64,000 nucleotides of DNA, from assembly GCA_008508345.1 (NCBI GenBank), contig QNGE01001681.1, forward strand, positions 64,691-128,690. Reading direction: 5' to 3'. Within the stretch, counting starts at the first letter, position 1, and each line of letters begins with the position of its first letter. Below the pieces are notes generated by a model. It searched no databases and was not told the DNA's origin. It saw only the letters and a program-made list of their open reading frames with translations. Source of the DNA: Paragonimus westermani (taxonomy: Eukaryota; Platyhelminthes; Trematoda; Plagiorchiida; Troglotrematidae). A program made the position numbers and the translations under genes. This document shows positions 1-14,800 of this stretch, in pieces.

Positions 1-32
1 TGATGATGATGATGTGTGTGCGTGTGTGCACA
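1..32. repeat. Microsatellite (GAT)n then (TG)n
   Basis: The window opens with four to five GAT/TGA units that run into an imperfect TG/CG/CA dinucleotide tract. Nothing else is associated with it. Confidence 0.85.
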
Positions 33-1968
33 TCCTCTACAATGCCAGAACTTTCACCTCGCATCTGATTGGCTACTGGCGCTCGCGTGAGACATAGCAA
101 CAATGATTGGTTTAATTCTAACTCGTTCAATTATTTAATGTCCTTTGTGCACTTTTACTGAGCAGATTGCATACATGCCAGTTTAGACTCGTTACCCTGC
201 CTTACTTTATGATTTAGGAAACAACAGTATGATCCTACCGATTAGCATGTACGCCATGGTGTAGTTGTATTTGGACCGTCCGATTAGTACATATACGGAA
301 GGAAATAGAAGCCTGTACCCTTAAAATTAGGAAGGTATTGGCCACTCTCTGGCCTGTGTAGATCCTCTCTTTAGAACTTTATATTCTTTTATATGCAAGG
401 ACTGTGAGGGCTGTCCTGCCACACAGCTAGTTAAATTGACCAATCAGGACGGAGAACGCGAAGCATCTACAGGCGGCTGACCGTTGATAGCATTGAGTGA
501 AAGTTTGACAAGCCGGTGTTTGTTAGCTATCGTCAAGTGAGTTTCTTTTTCACTCTTTAGATATGCACAGATTTGAGTGATTGGGGTGTAACTCTGGATG
601 CTTGCTAGCTGTCTGCTACAATGAACACTCTTTGCAGATGCCTTGATCGGGTGAAGTGATGTGCGAGGTGGAGTTAAGAAATGAAGTGATCCATCATGAA
701 ATTGGTCACAGTAGGTCTGTGTAAACACCCTGGTTTGAGCCCCAGCAAATCACGGGGTAGGCGGCTAGAGATTTTTTTTAGAGGATGTAGGTCAATCCGG
801 ATCAGTGGCAAGAATATTGTTCGTCAAAATTGATTTTGAGGTGAATGCACTCAACGGCATGGAGCAATGGGAACCTTAGAGAGATTAATGATGATCTACG
901 TTTGGTTGCACGTCAGCTGAAGCAACCCTGATGTTAGATATCTGGCATAGACACAATAAATTCTAGTAGCTAAGGCCCCTTTCGTTTTCCATATCTAGGG
1001 CTCCCTGTTTCCTTCAGGGATGTATGATAGTAAGGCATCTGAACGAATCACTGCTGATGAATGAGTCAAATGGTGTGAACTGCAATCCACCTTTTGCATA
1101 TGAATTGTACACGCATTTGAGTCCCGTTCTATTTTGTTTATACTTTTCGCGTGCATTCATATGAAGGTAAAAACTGATGAAAAAGAGACACGAAACAGGT
1201 TTTTATCAATTCAAGTTACAAATATGGAAGCCTGCCTATTGTTAACATAGGCAGTTGTAACCCATTCAGAAGTAGACCTGCTACCCCAAGATGCGAAATT
1301 ACTTGTCCTACTAACAACACAGGTTACATTCACAGTTATCTAACGGCCTGATAATCTGGCCAACATGATGACTGCTACGGAATATTTGTCGGTTGCAGGC
1401 AATTGAGATCAGGTGAGTCGTTTAAAAACATGCGCAGATTCCTTGCTGAAGTACTACTAATTCTACCGTCGCGTGTTCCACTTCACTTATCAAAATAGCT
1501 GGGTTCGCTGTGAAACCGAATGAGCTATCAAAATAAACACTCAATAAGGCAATGCTAGTTTAAAGGTATAATGCATGAGTGACCTTCTCTAGTTCAGATA
1601 TTTTCGTTAGACCAACGGTTAGTAATTTCCATTAACAGAACACCTTCGATAACAGCAAACGGTTTCCAGCTTTACTTGCACGACAAGAGAGCAAGTGCTG
1701 TTAGTGGGTCAAGAAAGGATCGTTTGTGTGCAGAAGCAGACTACGAATGGAGACAACTAGTCGTAGAACAGCAGATGGGTGAGTAGTTTTTAATCAGTTG
1801 CAATAAGTCATTTCCTGAACCTCAACTTCATCTCAATTTGCGTTTAGGAAGCAACCATACATACATACATTTTGCCACCGATAGCTCGTGAGCAATTTGT
1901 GTAAACGTTTTTTAGACAAAATCGCAAAGGAGTGAAAAATTCTTCAGAAATATTCTGTCCTTTTCCAG
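33..1968. other. Unassigned, no gene recognised
   Basis: Only short frames without recognisable motifs on either strand. A small ATAC tetranucleotide run sits near 1857-1872. I see no transposon coding remnant here. Confidence 0.5.
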
Positions 1969-2040
1969 GCTGTTACCAATACGCTTGTCTAGACTTAGTT
2001 ACAGCAAGTTTTGGACGCTTTCGGATCAAAAACAAAATTG
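1969..2040 (+). CDS. Candidate plus-strand exon, unknown product
   Basis: A 72-bp segment lies between a strong acceptor (attctgtccttttccag) and a good donor (ATTG/GTGAGG), phase 1 to 1. The peptide begins CYQYACLDLV and ends RIKNKI. It sits in a 101-codon open frame (1932-2237). A second acceptor-like site (ccatcctacag) occurs at about 2104 in the same frame. No family is recognised. The phase-1/phase-1 layout is common for extracellular modules, but that is only suggestive. It may be part of a plus-strand gene entering from the left, or chance. Confidence 0.3.
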
Positions 2041-2240
2041 GTGAGGGATCATCAACTCTAGGTTGCCTTCCGATTATTAGAAGTTTGCTTTGTACCATCC
2101 TACAGTTATCCGATCAAAATATTAGGTCGACTGCCTTCAACTTCCTGCTCATAATTATACATCAGCTCCTAGTGGAAAACGTTCCGACTTCTGGAGGAAT
2201 GAGTGATTTTCACTTCACTAGTATAACTCAACTGTAGTTA

Positions 2241-4500
2241 ATATATCAATTGTAAGGATTGCCGCAACCAATAGTACTCAAAATTGGTCTTTTAACCAAC
2301 TCTAGGAAAATGTCAGCTGGTGTCGGGACCCTTGGTTGTCCATTGCAATGTTCCAAATTTATATTTACACTCTGGTTTTCTGAAATCCGAGGGTGTATCA
2401 CAGCCAACACCAAATACAACTGTATGAATTACTCAATCACATGAGCAAACAAGAGCTTGAATACACCGGCAATCCAATAGCGACCTAATGAATCCATGTT
2501 GCACAATCAGTCAGATAGGCAGCTGCCCCTCCAAATTTGTAGTTGAATATTATAGTACTCGCTGTGTTAAAGTAGGTTGTTTGGAAAATTGATAATATTA
2601 GAATAGATTGGTAAAATTTCGTACCCCCTGTTCAGTACTGAGCGATCAGGAGTACGAAACACGTTAAGGTGGCGAAAGTGCAAGAATATCCTCCTCCAAG
2701 TGGCTGATATACAATGAAGACGAAATCCGTTATGGTCGGGAAGACACAAAGTGTGGTTTTTAAACAGAAAACGGCTTTAGTCCGAATCACCGTCGCGATT
2801 TCAGTAAATTTCACGAACTGCGTATTGCGTAGGCGAATTCTGGGAGTGTACTACAAAGGATGCAGTGATGATGGAAGTTCCCATTCAAATGACGAAGTTA
2901 GTCCTAAGATGTACAGCGTTTTGTATGCCTTACTTTGAGATCCGGATGGGAACCCCGCTTTCTACACACATTTATATACTTGAGTCTCAATAGTGATTAG
3001 TTCTACCTGTTCAACACATTTGCCATTGCAGAATCAGAACTACTAAGCACAGCGTAGCTCGACCTCAGTACGATAAATACTAGTGAGTGAGGGCAGTGAT
3101 AGGCAATATGTTTATGGATCCTGTAACCAGCAGAGTTTTACGTCTGGTTCAACTGAAACTTTCCCGCTATACGTTGCTTACCAAACAGGCTCCATTCAGT
3201 TCACTTTATAGCGTCATGTAATCGAAAGTTCAGGTTCTGTTCACTGTAGTGATTAGGTTTCCTGGAACACGTGTTTTGGTCGAACACCTCGCTGTTGTCA
3301 TCTATTAAGTTCAATAAAACAGCTTTGTCGACCCCCTTACTAACCTATTCACGTGCTCGCAGGTAATCCTGCATCAGTTACGTATGTCACGAAATTTCTA
3401 AGTAAAACATGACTATAGTACGACACCAAATCTTTGTCAGCATTACGTCGAGGAGCACTTTCAAAAAAACACAGACGTCGTTTGCGAAGATTTCATTTGC
3501 AACACTGTTATCTGCATCTGCCCTGGAAGTGCACCCACAGAGTAATATCACCAACTCTGGGAAATACTGGCCTGCGGAATATCACCTGAAATTTTACCGG
3601 TCGCATGTCTGGTGATCATGATCAGCGAAAGGTTAGCTAGACTGTTCGTTGATTTACATAATTCTTTCGTATTTGAATACGGAAAGTGAGTAAAATTGTC
3701 ATATTATACGTGTTATTCCCTTTTACTTCAGAAAGACAGTAACAAAAGTTTGACTGTCTATGGCATATAGGCGCTCAGTGTTGGTAACGATTCTACTCGG
3801 TCCGCGAATGAGTATCAGCGAAAGTTTGTCACCGTGAGTGTTCAATTTGTGGATGTTTGGTTTTAAAGTGTAACTAACTTAAATCCCAGTTATTTTGAGG
3901 TGAATCAAAATGGAAGTTAACGTTCACACCTTCAGAAAATAATTCATACTTTGAGAGTCAAAAAGTAACAGGTCTGAACTTTCTCCAGGGCATTTGCTCC
4001 TATCTCGTAACGTCGCTAAGTTCGTTCGCAGCGTGTGTCATTCGATTATCAATGGGTAATTCCTTGAATCTATTTCTAATCGTTAGTGCATAAGCTAACT
4101 AACAGTTCTATGCAGAATTAATAGTGATTCTTGGACTTCAGTCTCAGACACACACTGTGTGACCGTTTTGTTTTGTTTGGACTCAACGGGTAAAGATAAC
4201 CTTTGCTTCACAAGTTAAGGAAGTCAACCGATCGACCGTCCGTTCTGTGAGTACCGCTTGGGATGGAGGAATGTGCATGTAACTATTTTACAACTTGTCT
4301 TCACACTGTTCATACAGATGGATGTAATCCACCTCTGATTGCACCGGATATGGCCGAAAGAGTTTGAAGTGAACGGAGCGAAAGTAAGTTATCTTTCAGG
4401 GTCACTCAATGTTTATTCGACATTAACATGTCAATAACCGCCAGTATCAGTGCGGCAGCGATGTATTCTCATTCACTTTTTCCAAGCTCATCTTCACAAA
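2241..4500. other. Unassigned, no gene recognised
   Basis: Short overlapping frames on both strands with no motif I can name. Base composition is like the surrounding DNA. Confidence 0.5.
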
Positions 4501-4512
4501 ATCTATAAATCA

Positions 4513-5830
4513 TACACAAGATCCGCAGTTGCTCTCTGGCTCTTGAAAGCAATAAGGCTGCTGGCCCATATGATGTCGTGCTGGCACTTTCCAAAGAAAG
4601 TAGGGAGGAGTTAACAGAAGCCTCAACTCAGTTGTTTCAACTAGTATTGAAGACGGAGATCATTGCTCCATTCCGCAGTCACTCAACAATATCTCTTATA
4701 CTCAAGAAAGATATCAGGATCTTTTGTGAAATGCACCGGGGAATTACATGATCCCAGTCACTTCTAGGGTTTTGGCCTCTATTATACTTCACCGATTCAC
4801 CTGAATCGTGGGGCAAACATTAGGGAAGAACAGGCGGAGATTTCCCCTGGGTGGAGATGTATAGATCACATTTTTACTCTTCGTCAAATTCTGGAGCAGC
4901 GTCATGTGTACCGCCGACCAAAAATTGCCACGTTTCTCAACTATAAACTTGTGTTCGATTCGGTGGATCGATCTACACTTTTAGAGTCTCTTAAACTCAG
5001 AGGTGTACCTACCAAGCATGTCAACAACCTGTTGTCTCTTTATACCCACACTTCAACTCAGCTTAAGGTACATGGTGAGTTATCTGACAGTCTCAGCATT
5101 AGGAGTAGCGTACGTCAAGGCTGTCCCCTTCCGTAATTTTTGCTTAAATTTTTGTGGACGAAATATATCGGCACTCAACAGATGTTGGCATGGATCTCCT
5201 GCTTGGTGAAAGACTGACTGATCTTGCTTATGCTTGGACAAATGTTGCTGTTCGACGACTTTCAGGCAGTGCAGACGGTGATAACCGTTAGTTAGCGTTC
5301 TGCTAAGTATTCCGGAATGCACTTTACAGCTCCAGAATGCGAAGTGCTTCCGAGGAATTGTTGTGAACTGACAGACTTAGTGTGAGATAATAAAGTCATG
5401 GAGATTGCTGACCGGATTGTATACCTGGGCAGCTGCATCGGCAGCAGAAGTGTAGTGAATGAGTTAGAAGCGCGTTTCTCTAGGGCTAGGGTTGTATACG
5501 CTAGCCCGGGACATCTCTTGAAATAGAGAGGTATCTCGCTGAAACGTAAAATTCGCGTATATAGAGCGACGGTGAGGGCTGTGTCATTTTACTGCAGCAA
5601 AACCTGTTCGCTGAGAGTGGCAGACCTAAACCGTCTTCGGGTATTTGAACAACGGTGTCTGCTTTCGATCACTCGTTCCAAGTGTCACCAGTGAGTAAGC
5701 AACGAAGAGCTTAGAAAGGGGTTTTTTAGCATAGATTGTCAAACGATTTATATTGTTCACTCCTTACATTTACACAAACGTAGAGGGTTAGGTCTTCAAC
5801 TGAAGGTACCCGCCAGTCGTCTGACACACA
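4513..5830 (+). mobile_element. Decayed non-LTR retrotransposon (LINE), reverse transcriptase remnant
   Basis: Several plus-strand frames, broken by indels and stops, follow a LINE reverse transcriptase in order. KSNKAAGPYDV (4550-4585) matches the KxxKAxGPD block. REEQAEISPGWRCIDHIF (about 4825-4875) matches EEQAGFRPGRGCxDHIF. FDSVDRSTLLESL and VRQGCPL (about 4950-5133) match AFDSVDR and GVRQGCPLSP. LTDLAYAW (about 5218-5240) is the YADD region with both Asp lost. RIVYLGSCIGSR and IRVYRATVRAVSFY (5410-5590) match the thumb region. No intact endonuclease or 5' end is visible. Clade (RTE or CR1/Jockey) is not resolved. Confidence 0.88.
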
Positions 5831-5839
5831 AAGCACCCT

Positions 5840-8800
5840 CTGCTGACGCTACGGCTGAGTAGCACAAGGTTGGAAATGAGCGGACGCTGACCTGGCGTAC
5901 AGAAATGAAATCGAACACGTAGGAGTTGACCACCATAGGTGTGGGTCACCCCTCAGGCCAGGGCCTTCGCAACCCACAGAGTCGGCGATTCGTTACGTTA
6001 GATGAGATGGCGGCTAACTAAGCTCAGTGGTGTGAATTTTGTCACTTTTCAGCCAAGTTTCCCGCGAAATGAGTGGATTCAATGACGCGGGGCCATGAAA
6101 ACAGTAAGGAAGCTAACTGTCTTGCTGATGACACCTTACGCTCACCGGTTGTTTGTCTGCAACGTGTGGCGCCTTGATACTGAATGTTTGAATATGAACG
6201 AGGCTATTTTGAGTAGTTTGGCTCCTTCTGCTTCCTTTCTGTGCGAGGTTTACTTTAGCGGATAAAATTCAGTTTTGTCACCCCTGTTTTCAATTTGTGC
6301 ACGTTTGCCACTGGCTGAGCAACAGATACTTTTGATTAAGAGGGTGAGCCATTATAGCTGTAATTAATTGTTCTAAAGTAACTGTGCATACTTGGGAGGC
6401 AGAAGACCGTCACCTACGAAGACTGGACTTCGTTTCTTTATATAAATATATGTAAACGTGAAAGTTTTCCTCCACCTCACCCGTCAACGAACCAAACCTG
6501 ACTATAGCTATGCGCTTAGACTCCATGTGTATCGGCCAGCTTCGAGTTGTAACTACATGTATACTGTATCCTATTAGTAGTCCTCGCCGACTGTGCGAAA
6601 CTGAGTAGAGGACGCAGCATTTACTACAACATCAATACTCACGATGAATGCAAAATTCTTCTTTTATCACTCATCTTTATTACCGTGAGCGGGAGATTCC
6701 ATTTTGTCTTATATACCATCTAAGGAGTGTAAAGCATTATTTGTTATCAAAGGTGAAGAAACCAAGAAAGTAGGTCATATCTTGGTGATAGAGTCTTATA
6801 GCTTAACTGAAGTCTGCTAAGATTCCATTTTGGGAGACAATTTCTATTTTTTGTTAACGTCTATATTGTGAAACAATGTGTAAATAAGTGTTTAGTTTGC
6901 TTCAAACCTATTCTTTTAAATAATAGAATATTCACTCAAATGTTTTATCACAGTCACAACAGACAGAATATCCGCAAGATGTTTGAGCGCTACATCAGAA
7001 TGTGCTACTGTTCCACTGCATCTTCGACACTCAACAACCTTCCGAATGCGCATCATATCGACAGGTGGATAATGGAAATGGGGTGTACTCATTCAGATCA
7101 CTATTAGTCGTGCGTATGATGCGGCTTTAAAATGCAAAAGGGATAATTTGATTGACCAGTAGGTCATGCAAAATGTTTTAAAAGGATTCACACAGTAATG
7201 GGTACGAGAGGTTATGGAGCAATTTTCTTTCTAACAGTTGCCAACAAGGCAGTATTGCGAAAATCTTTAGCTGAAACCTGCCGAATCTAGTCCACAAGAT
7301 CTGAAAATATTGCTAGTGGCAACCGTTACTCCAGATCACACAAGCTAGCGGTTGAGCGAGACCACCAAACGTAAAGGTAAACTGGTGGTTAGAGTGGTCT
7401 TCTTTGTATTGAATAGAAGCGGAGCGGTTGTCAATTCAGTTATAAGATTTCCTGCCAAGATGATTTTTTGAATTAGTCAATAATTGCTGGAGCAAACGAG
7501 GCCGTTAGTGCACAACCCACTCAAAAGGCGGCGCTTTCTGTATGTCAAGAAATGGAATGCTTCTAGCGAAGCAGTCGAATAACAATTTACCAGGTCGATG
7601 TAATGAATCTTTATGTGTAAATTAAGATACATACCTCGAAAATTAATTTATAAAAAAACAGGAAATGTTCCTCAACACTCTGGTTATTTAGGGGACAACT
7701 ATTTGTTTAATTTGGTGCAAACTTTCATCATTCTGAATTCAGTTTGATTTAAAACTGAGCTGCAGACCGTCTGATAAACAGGTAATCATTGTGTCAACTG
7801 ATTAAGTCCGTTTACACAGTAACACTCGTGATCCTCAGGGCTTCAGAGGGGTTAGGTTAGTTGGTATTCAGTCGAACTCAGTGTGGTGAATGCTTTCATT
7901 GTTTGGTCAAGCTGTCCGTGATGCTGGGCAGCGAGAACTGTAGGGAAGATGTCTTGCTGACTACGTCCTAATATCACATACAGCTGGGCTGTTTCTTTGA
8001 AAGGTATAGACAAGTTGATGTTAAATGTTAAATGTAGACAAAACTATTTTTAGAAATCAAGTCCATTCTCTTCTCCGTTTTTTTCGTTTCCTTTCCTATG
8101 CAGGGTTTCCTTTTTTTCTTCCTTATGGTTGTGTAGCAGTTAAACGTCAGCGAGAACGACTGATGTATTTTTGTCTCTGTCGATTCTGATGATGATGACT
8201 TGTGCTTAGTTACTCCGTGCTCACTGGTCCGTTTTGCCTTCTCCTAGTTGTTACTGGTCTTTTTTCATGCACATGCTTAGTGCTTGGGAAATTTGTAATC
8301 TCTACAGTCTTTTCCAATGTCGACATAATTAACCTGAACAGCAGGTTTTTGAATACGGTAATTAACATATTCAGATTTTACATGAAACTTCCAGTTACAT
8401 TTCGCGTCTACGTTGAATATCATTCAATTAAGTTCCACACTACGACTGACACCTTGTCAGCTTCAGTTGGCACTGGTATATCCTAGCCATAATCAGGGTT
8501 CGAGTTCTCACACCCTTATCAACAATGAACCTACCTGCAAATTACACACAAGCGAACTTGATAGAACTTTTGGATGTGGTAAGACGGTCCGGATAACTGC
8601 GAAGTGAATGACACGATGGTTAACAAGGTTGTCTTGAAAGAAGGTGAGCAGAAATTCAAAGTTTAATTGTGAAACAGTATGGACCACTGAAGAGCAGTCA
8701 CCAAGTAAAAACTCCAGCACAAAAACTTATCCCTAAAGATAAAAAGCTATAATCTGTTAAGAATGCAAAGGTCTAGATCTAGTACGAATGAGGTGTAAGC

Positions 8801-11799
8801 CACATCCTCAAACTTGGTGGGAACTCAGTAGCATTTTGTGCGCTCTTATTTAAATGGTTACATTTGTATTCCTCTCAGGTTTTGCTGACTTTAGAAGCAC
8901 TTTGCCATCTATCCTCGAATAAAAGCGTAAACCCAGTGCATTTATTTACTATATCAGGCACTGACCATGTTGAAAAGTATACTTTTCTTCCAAGACAAAT
9001 AGAGTCCAAAAGATGCTGCTTGTATAATCAATTGGAAAGTATCTTCAAACACTGAAGGACCTCGAATACACCCCGTGCATCTTACCTCACTCGTTCTACA
9101 TTGATTAGCTAGTGAATATATGAGTACAAGATAACGACAGAAAGGTTACCACGATGGAATTACTCTATTCAAACGGTCCAGGCTAGATTTTATGGATTCA
9201 AAAATTATGCGGTGAGTTGGCTGTTTGTTAACTAAAAGGATCAATCTGTCATTGAAAAATTCATCCTGTCGTAAACCCTCCAAAATATTAACCGGAAGAG
9301 AAAACTGCAGGTACGTCGCTTGTATTAATTTCTCTAAGCTTGAAAAGTGATCACTGCGTGTCTACAAATAACCTATTACATGTGAGATCGTCAAATCATG
9401 AATGTCGTTTACCATTACCAACATAGTACGCAGATACTTAGTAAGCCACTTTGATGAGAGTGAGATAATTCAACATCACACCGCCAACTGCTCCAACAAA
9501 TTATTCCAACCTCTGTTTTCCTGTATTACTACGACTGGGTGAAAGTCTGGATTTTTATTTAGTGGTTCCAACTAAACAGAAAGCAACAGAAGACGCCAGA
9601 TATTTTGCGCACACGACTCCCGACTTAGTCCGCACTGCTTGCAACTAGAGTATCATTGTTCTTATGATCCTTCTTCTTCCTACAGAACGATCCACACTGA
9701 TACCGGTCCCACACCTCCGGCTATTTTTCACAGGATATTCTGCTTCCCCTTTTATAGCGCAATAACCTCAGCTATAGTCATAGAAGGAAACAAAATGATC
9801 TCAGGTTTTGAGCTGCCCGGCGAGGTCTAGACCAGACCAAATGGGTAGATCATCTAGATTGCAAGTCTCTCAACCAATGAAACATATTTTCCCACATCCC
9901 CCATGAAAACGATTGAGAACATACAATGTGGTGCGGAACGCATGAGTGGTACTCTGGAATGTGTGCATAGTGACCGATATTTGAAGTATTTTACTGTGAG
10001 AAGAGTGCATTCGAGCGTAGTCAAGTGGTACAACATACAGTGATTAGGCGTAATGTCGAGTTGGAAGTTACATTTCTTTGAATATGTGTGAAACATGGGA
10101 CAGAAACAGTTAGAATAAGTGGCTCTAATATAAACTATTGTGTGCATGATTAAAGCAACGTGAATTCTGCATTTTAAAATTCGCTGGCTGGTTTCTGGCA
10201 GAGAACAGTCAATGGGAACAGTAAAGTAAACTACTTCAGATCGGCTGCCAGTTATCCAAAAGGTAGTTACCCAGTGGTAATTCCAGCTTTCTGACGTTTA
10301 GGATTTCGGTGAACCATGAGGCCTGAAAGTTCACTTAAGCTCTATTCTGCCTTAGTGAGTTCGACACTACTAGAACAGGTGATGGGTGAGTTCAAAATCT
10401 CCCACCATAACATGACTTTCAAGATAGACTTATTTGGTTTCGCAGTCAGACATCTACGCTTATCTATACAACACTGGTGTCAAGGAGCAGTCTGAAAAAT
10501 TTAAACCATGATCAACTATTGTTTTCTAAGGTACACGTGGAATTATGGAGGGAAAGCCTTTTGAACTCTATCAAGGCTTTTTTTGTAGATATGCTGTGAG
10601 GAATCTCAGTAAGCATTGGAGGCTTACAAACAACTTATTTCGTGTTTTGCAGATTTCAGCCGGTCATCCCCGGTCAAAACTTTGAGTTGTGTTCCGAAAT
10701 ATGTTATCTTTCTTTAATAAGTTCATGCGTTTTTGGACAGGTTTATTCATTGTTGACAGATTCGAATTTCCTTTTGTCCTACAGCAGCTGATGGCGAAGG
10801 TCACCATCAAACAATACGCTGGTATGTCATCGATGTTGAAACTGATGGTGTTGTACATTGCTCTTAGTGGAGTGATTAAGGTGAATATTGATAACAAGAA
10901 AAATGGCATATCCTTTCGAAACTCCAGCTCAAACGCGACAATCAATTACATGGTCTATTTCGTTCTGTTTTATCACGACTAAATTCTAATTATTCACCAC
11001 ATACTTAAAATGCGTCGTCTTAAAACAGTGGATTTCACTTTCTGGGTTCTGACAACTGACTCCAGTCGACTGGTAATCATATACCAGCAACTTATTCATA
11101 TAAAAGCATTCATGGATGATTGCAGTATACTGCTGCATTAGACTAACGGGAAATTTTCATATAGATTGCTGACTTTTCACTCTCATGTGATAGAAAATCC
11201 AAATGATGTAGAGGGTAGGCGATCCACCGTCTTCAGAAAGAGATCTTGTTCATTCACTCGTAACGAACATGAACCTCACCAGAAGATACGGTGCTTAGAT
11301 TAGACACTTAACCTGTAACAGTAACGCAAAATATATTAAAATAAAAAGCCCACAAAAATTTGCCAAGGGTATGCATAACTAGAAATGAGGGGGATGTAAA
11401 CATGTCAGTGATTACAACATCTCACCATTCCGGATAACACATCTACTTGTCGATTTAAAAGATCATGGTAACTTTAGTCTTGCAAGTGACATCTATCCAC
11501 TATACTAAGCAGAATATTCAAGGCTTTTCGTTTCGTGATCTCACCGTTGAATGATTATCACACGGTTTTGGTCAACTGTTTGTAATAGGAGCGGATAAAG
11601 CTCGGTGTGATAAACGCTCAGGTGGCTCATGGAGTGTGTGAACCACCTGTTGTGGATTTACCAACGTGGCTACTAAACCAGGTGCCAGCGAATCCCGAAT
11701 GTCCAGAACTATGCACCGATCAACAGCCGCGTCACATGCGCGATCAGTACACCTGAATCGGCCTAACCGGCAAATGCACATACATGCACATGTAGCTGC
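5840..11799. other. Unassigned, no gene recognised
   Basis: About 6 kb with frames under 100 codons and no recognised domains. A few splice-like sites exist (for example 10785-10821 on the plus strand) but without enough sequence to name a product. Confidence 0.45.
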
Positions 11800-11836
11800 A
11801 TATATATATCAAATGTATATATATATATATCAAATA
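11800..11836. repeat. AT-dinucleotide tract, duplicated
   Basis: Two runs of alternating TA, each followed by TCAAAT, stand side by side. It looks like a simple-repeat tract that has been duplicated once. Confidence 0.85.
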
Positions 11837-14800
11837 CCTCATCAACACTGTCAGAGGATGATGAGATAGCGCTGGTAAAACCGATCACAGACTCAAGCGG
11901 ACAGCATACAATACAGAGTGAGATTGTGGCTGCTCCTATCTCGAATCTGTGAAGAGTAGAACTCACGAGAAATCTATTAACAAAAAGCCACAATAACAGC
12001 CATGTTAACAGAAAAAAATTAAAACGGAAGGTTCCTGTAAAAGAGAAGAGGATGATCACCAAACGGTAGGCAGACCTCACAGGTCATATCGTGGGAACAA
12101 GAAGGGAAGTCTTCGTTTTCAGTTCGAGAACGTGTATTTCCCGTCCGGATGAAAAACAGAGTGAACAGGTAACCCTGAATACTAACACACTTCAGGCAAT
12201 TTATCTTTACTGGTTGAGAAATGCTTTGTCATGTTTACAAAAGAATGTGAACGCACCAACTCCAACGTATGAAAATGACGTATGAAAATGCTTAAAAGTA
12301 ACATACCAATTAACTATCATAGTTTTTGCGGAAATTGATACTAAACTTGAAAGAATGCACTTGCTACCCTGTTTATCGACTGATTGTGCACACCTTTGAA
12401 TGTGGTCCAATGGGTTTGAAGTGTCAAATATTATACAATGCATATTGAGCTCCAAGTGGAAGGGTATCAACCAAGGATTAAACTTGAAAAACTAAAAACG
12501 TTACCTCATGAAATTTGCATCAAAAATCGATTAAAGTTGTTGCCTTTTGCATACGTTTCGTGAACACCGACCACAATTACAGACCGCACCGGTAAATGTA
12601 AGGAAATGTTGAGAAACATGAGATTTCGTTGTATGGGAACTAAGAGATGAACTCTCGCTCGAAGTTTCAGGCATACCGTGTTGAATATTAGCAGGTGGTA
12701 ACACTGAAAATGCTGTAGTCGACTTGTACTTGTACACTGTACTCCTCAAACTCTTCTCTCCACGGTAAATAATTAATGTCAAAATTTCAACTATATCCTA
12801 CATGTTCCTTCTTGGAAGGTTAGGTTCATATCAAAAGCAGTTGGTGATACACCGGCTTTTGTAACAGTGTAGCCACCCTTCTAAACACTCCTTATCTGAA
12901 GCCCATTGATACATGGCCATTCAACAACCAAAACTTTGTCTCTGTCGACTGCAGACAGCATAGGAATTTTTCAGTGACGTTCAGTCAAGACACACCCAGT
13001 CCCTGTAAGCTCATAATGCAACTAATATCCTATGGATGGATGAAGTGTAAGCCTTCAGTACAGATGTTTGCTCACGGTGAGTCGTCCTTACAAGCTTCTT
13101 GACAGATGAACATTTCGCACGTGAATGACACAGGTGCTACTGTTTCGCAGAGGTTCTCAACGTCAAGCAGAACGCCATACTTCAGGTTACAATTGAGTTG
13201 AATATGTAGTTGTTTGTCATGGTTTCTTCCTTAGGTGACTATCCTGACTTGACAGTGAAGACGTCGTTACTTGTGGTGTGACTGACGGCAGATCCAAGGT
13301 GAAAAATTCAGCTCTGTGTGATCCATCGCTCTACTAATAGTAACAGGGTTACAGCCATATTGACAATCATCATGTTGACACTCACATTAGTCTCGATTCC
13401 TGCAAGTATTGTAACAGCAAGAATGTTTATGTATATCAGAACTTAGGAAGAAGCAAACAGTTGTAAAGATAAGCGAACGACAGACTGCAGGAAAGTCAAG
13501 TTTGGCAAACCTTCATCCAAACTAGAATATAAAACTACATACGTGAAGCTGCCAGCAGGTATTCCTATTATAATTGTGAGAAATCAAAAATGGAATATTA
13601 CAATAAAATCTGCAAAATAGAGAGTCTCAAACAACAGTCTTAAAAGCCTATATGTATTATTTTCCGACCATTAAGTAAAGGATAGTTGGTTGAATGACAC
13701 AAACTGCAAAGATTAGCCCTGTGTGCCATACTTCAGCACTGTTACTGGGTTTCTAATCTGCATGAAACGGACAGACAGAGCAGGATTGCGAAGTTGTTAA
13801 GTTAGAACGATTTTTACACAGCCTGGACAGGTAGATTTTACGAGTTCTTTACCAGCTCTTGTGGTTTACATCAAACGACAGAGGGTTGTCGACTTTCCAA
13901 CAGAAATCAATCAGATTTCTCAAAACCGATTTTGGAGTCATTTGTTCTCTTGGTAGCAACCACTTCCAAACTTGTACTAATTTACTCCTGCTGCTGACAG
14001 AATCCAGCATGTTCTAGAAGTCTGCATGTGTGAGTATAAATTCCTACTTCTGTTTGAACATCTATTTGCACAAAATCTGAGAGAATGTGCAGCTGGCAAA
14101 CAAAGCACCATTTCGGACCCTGAGCTAGCGACGTCAAGGTGCATTTGTTCATGTGAACCTCAGTTTGTAATTTCGGCATTATTTAATGAGAACTTCCACA
14201 AAACTAATTTGCGAAAAGTTAATATCAAGTAGAGTATGAACAGCATTCACATCCTAACAGAAATAGTTAATAACTATCATAAGCCTACTGTAGGAATGAC
14301 CAGAACTTCGATGAAAGTTATCCTTCCATGTGTCTCCATTTGATGGAGGGATGAAAGTGGTTAATTATAATTGATTCTGGAAAAATATTCAACCAAGTGA
14401 TCTAACCGATGGTTTACAGCCGAACCAAAGTTCCTCAGATAGAACCACCAATTTAGCAACACCCGGACTGACATTTGATGTGATGTATATATCCATTTCC
14501 ATGCTAACCTTGTATATCCTTCTCTCACATTTTTTCGGTAACATTTTTAACTGACGTGTCGCATATAACCTTCCAACCCATAACGATGTCTGCAGCCGAA
14601 AACAATGAGAAAACTGATTTTCAAGGACGCATCATTGTGGTTATAATCATGTTACGTATTGCTCAGCTGACCACATGCTTGTTTTGTGGCAGACTTGAAG
14701 AAGAACAATTAGTTCGACCCTACTCAAAATGCACGATCATTGGTGCCGGATTTTGGTTGTACACCTATAAAAACTTATATTCCTGTCATCTGTAAAATGA

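Noticed and set aside
10785..10821. 37-nt plus-strand micro-exon candidate (tgtcctacag ... GTATGT)
   Set aside because: The splice sites are good, but there is no neighbouring exon or motif to connect it to.
12531..12782. Ser-rich minus frame as RPTP tail
   Set aside because: The composition is suggestive only; no phase link to 17935 could be shown.
14576..14795. Small plus-strand gene MSAAENNEKTDF with a hydrophobic segment
   Set aside because: A single short frame without splice partners or recognisable domain.
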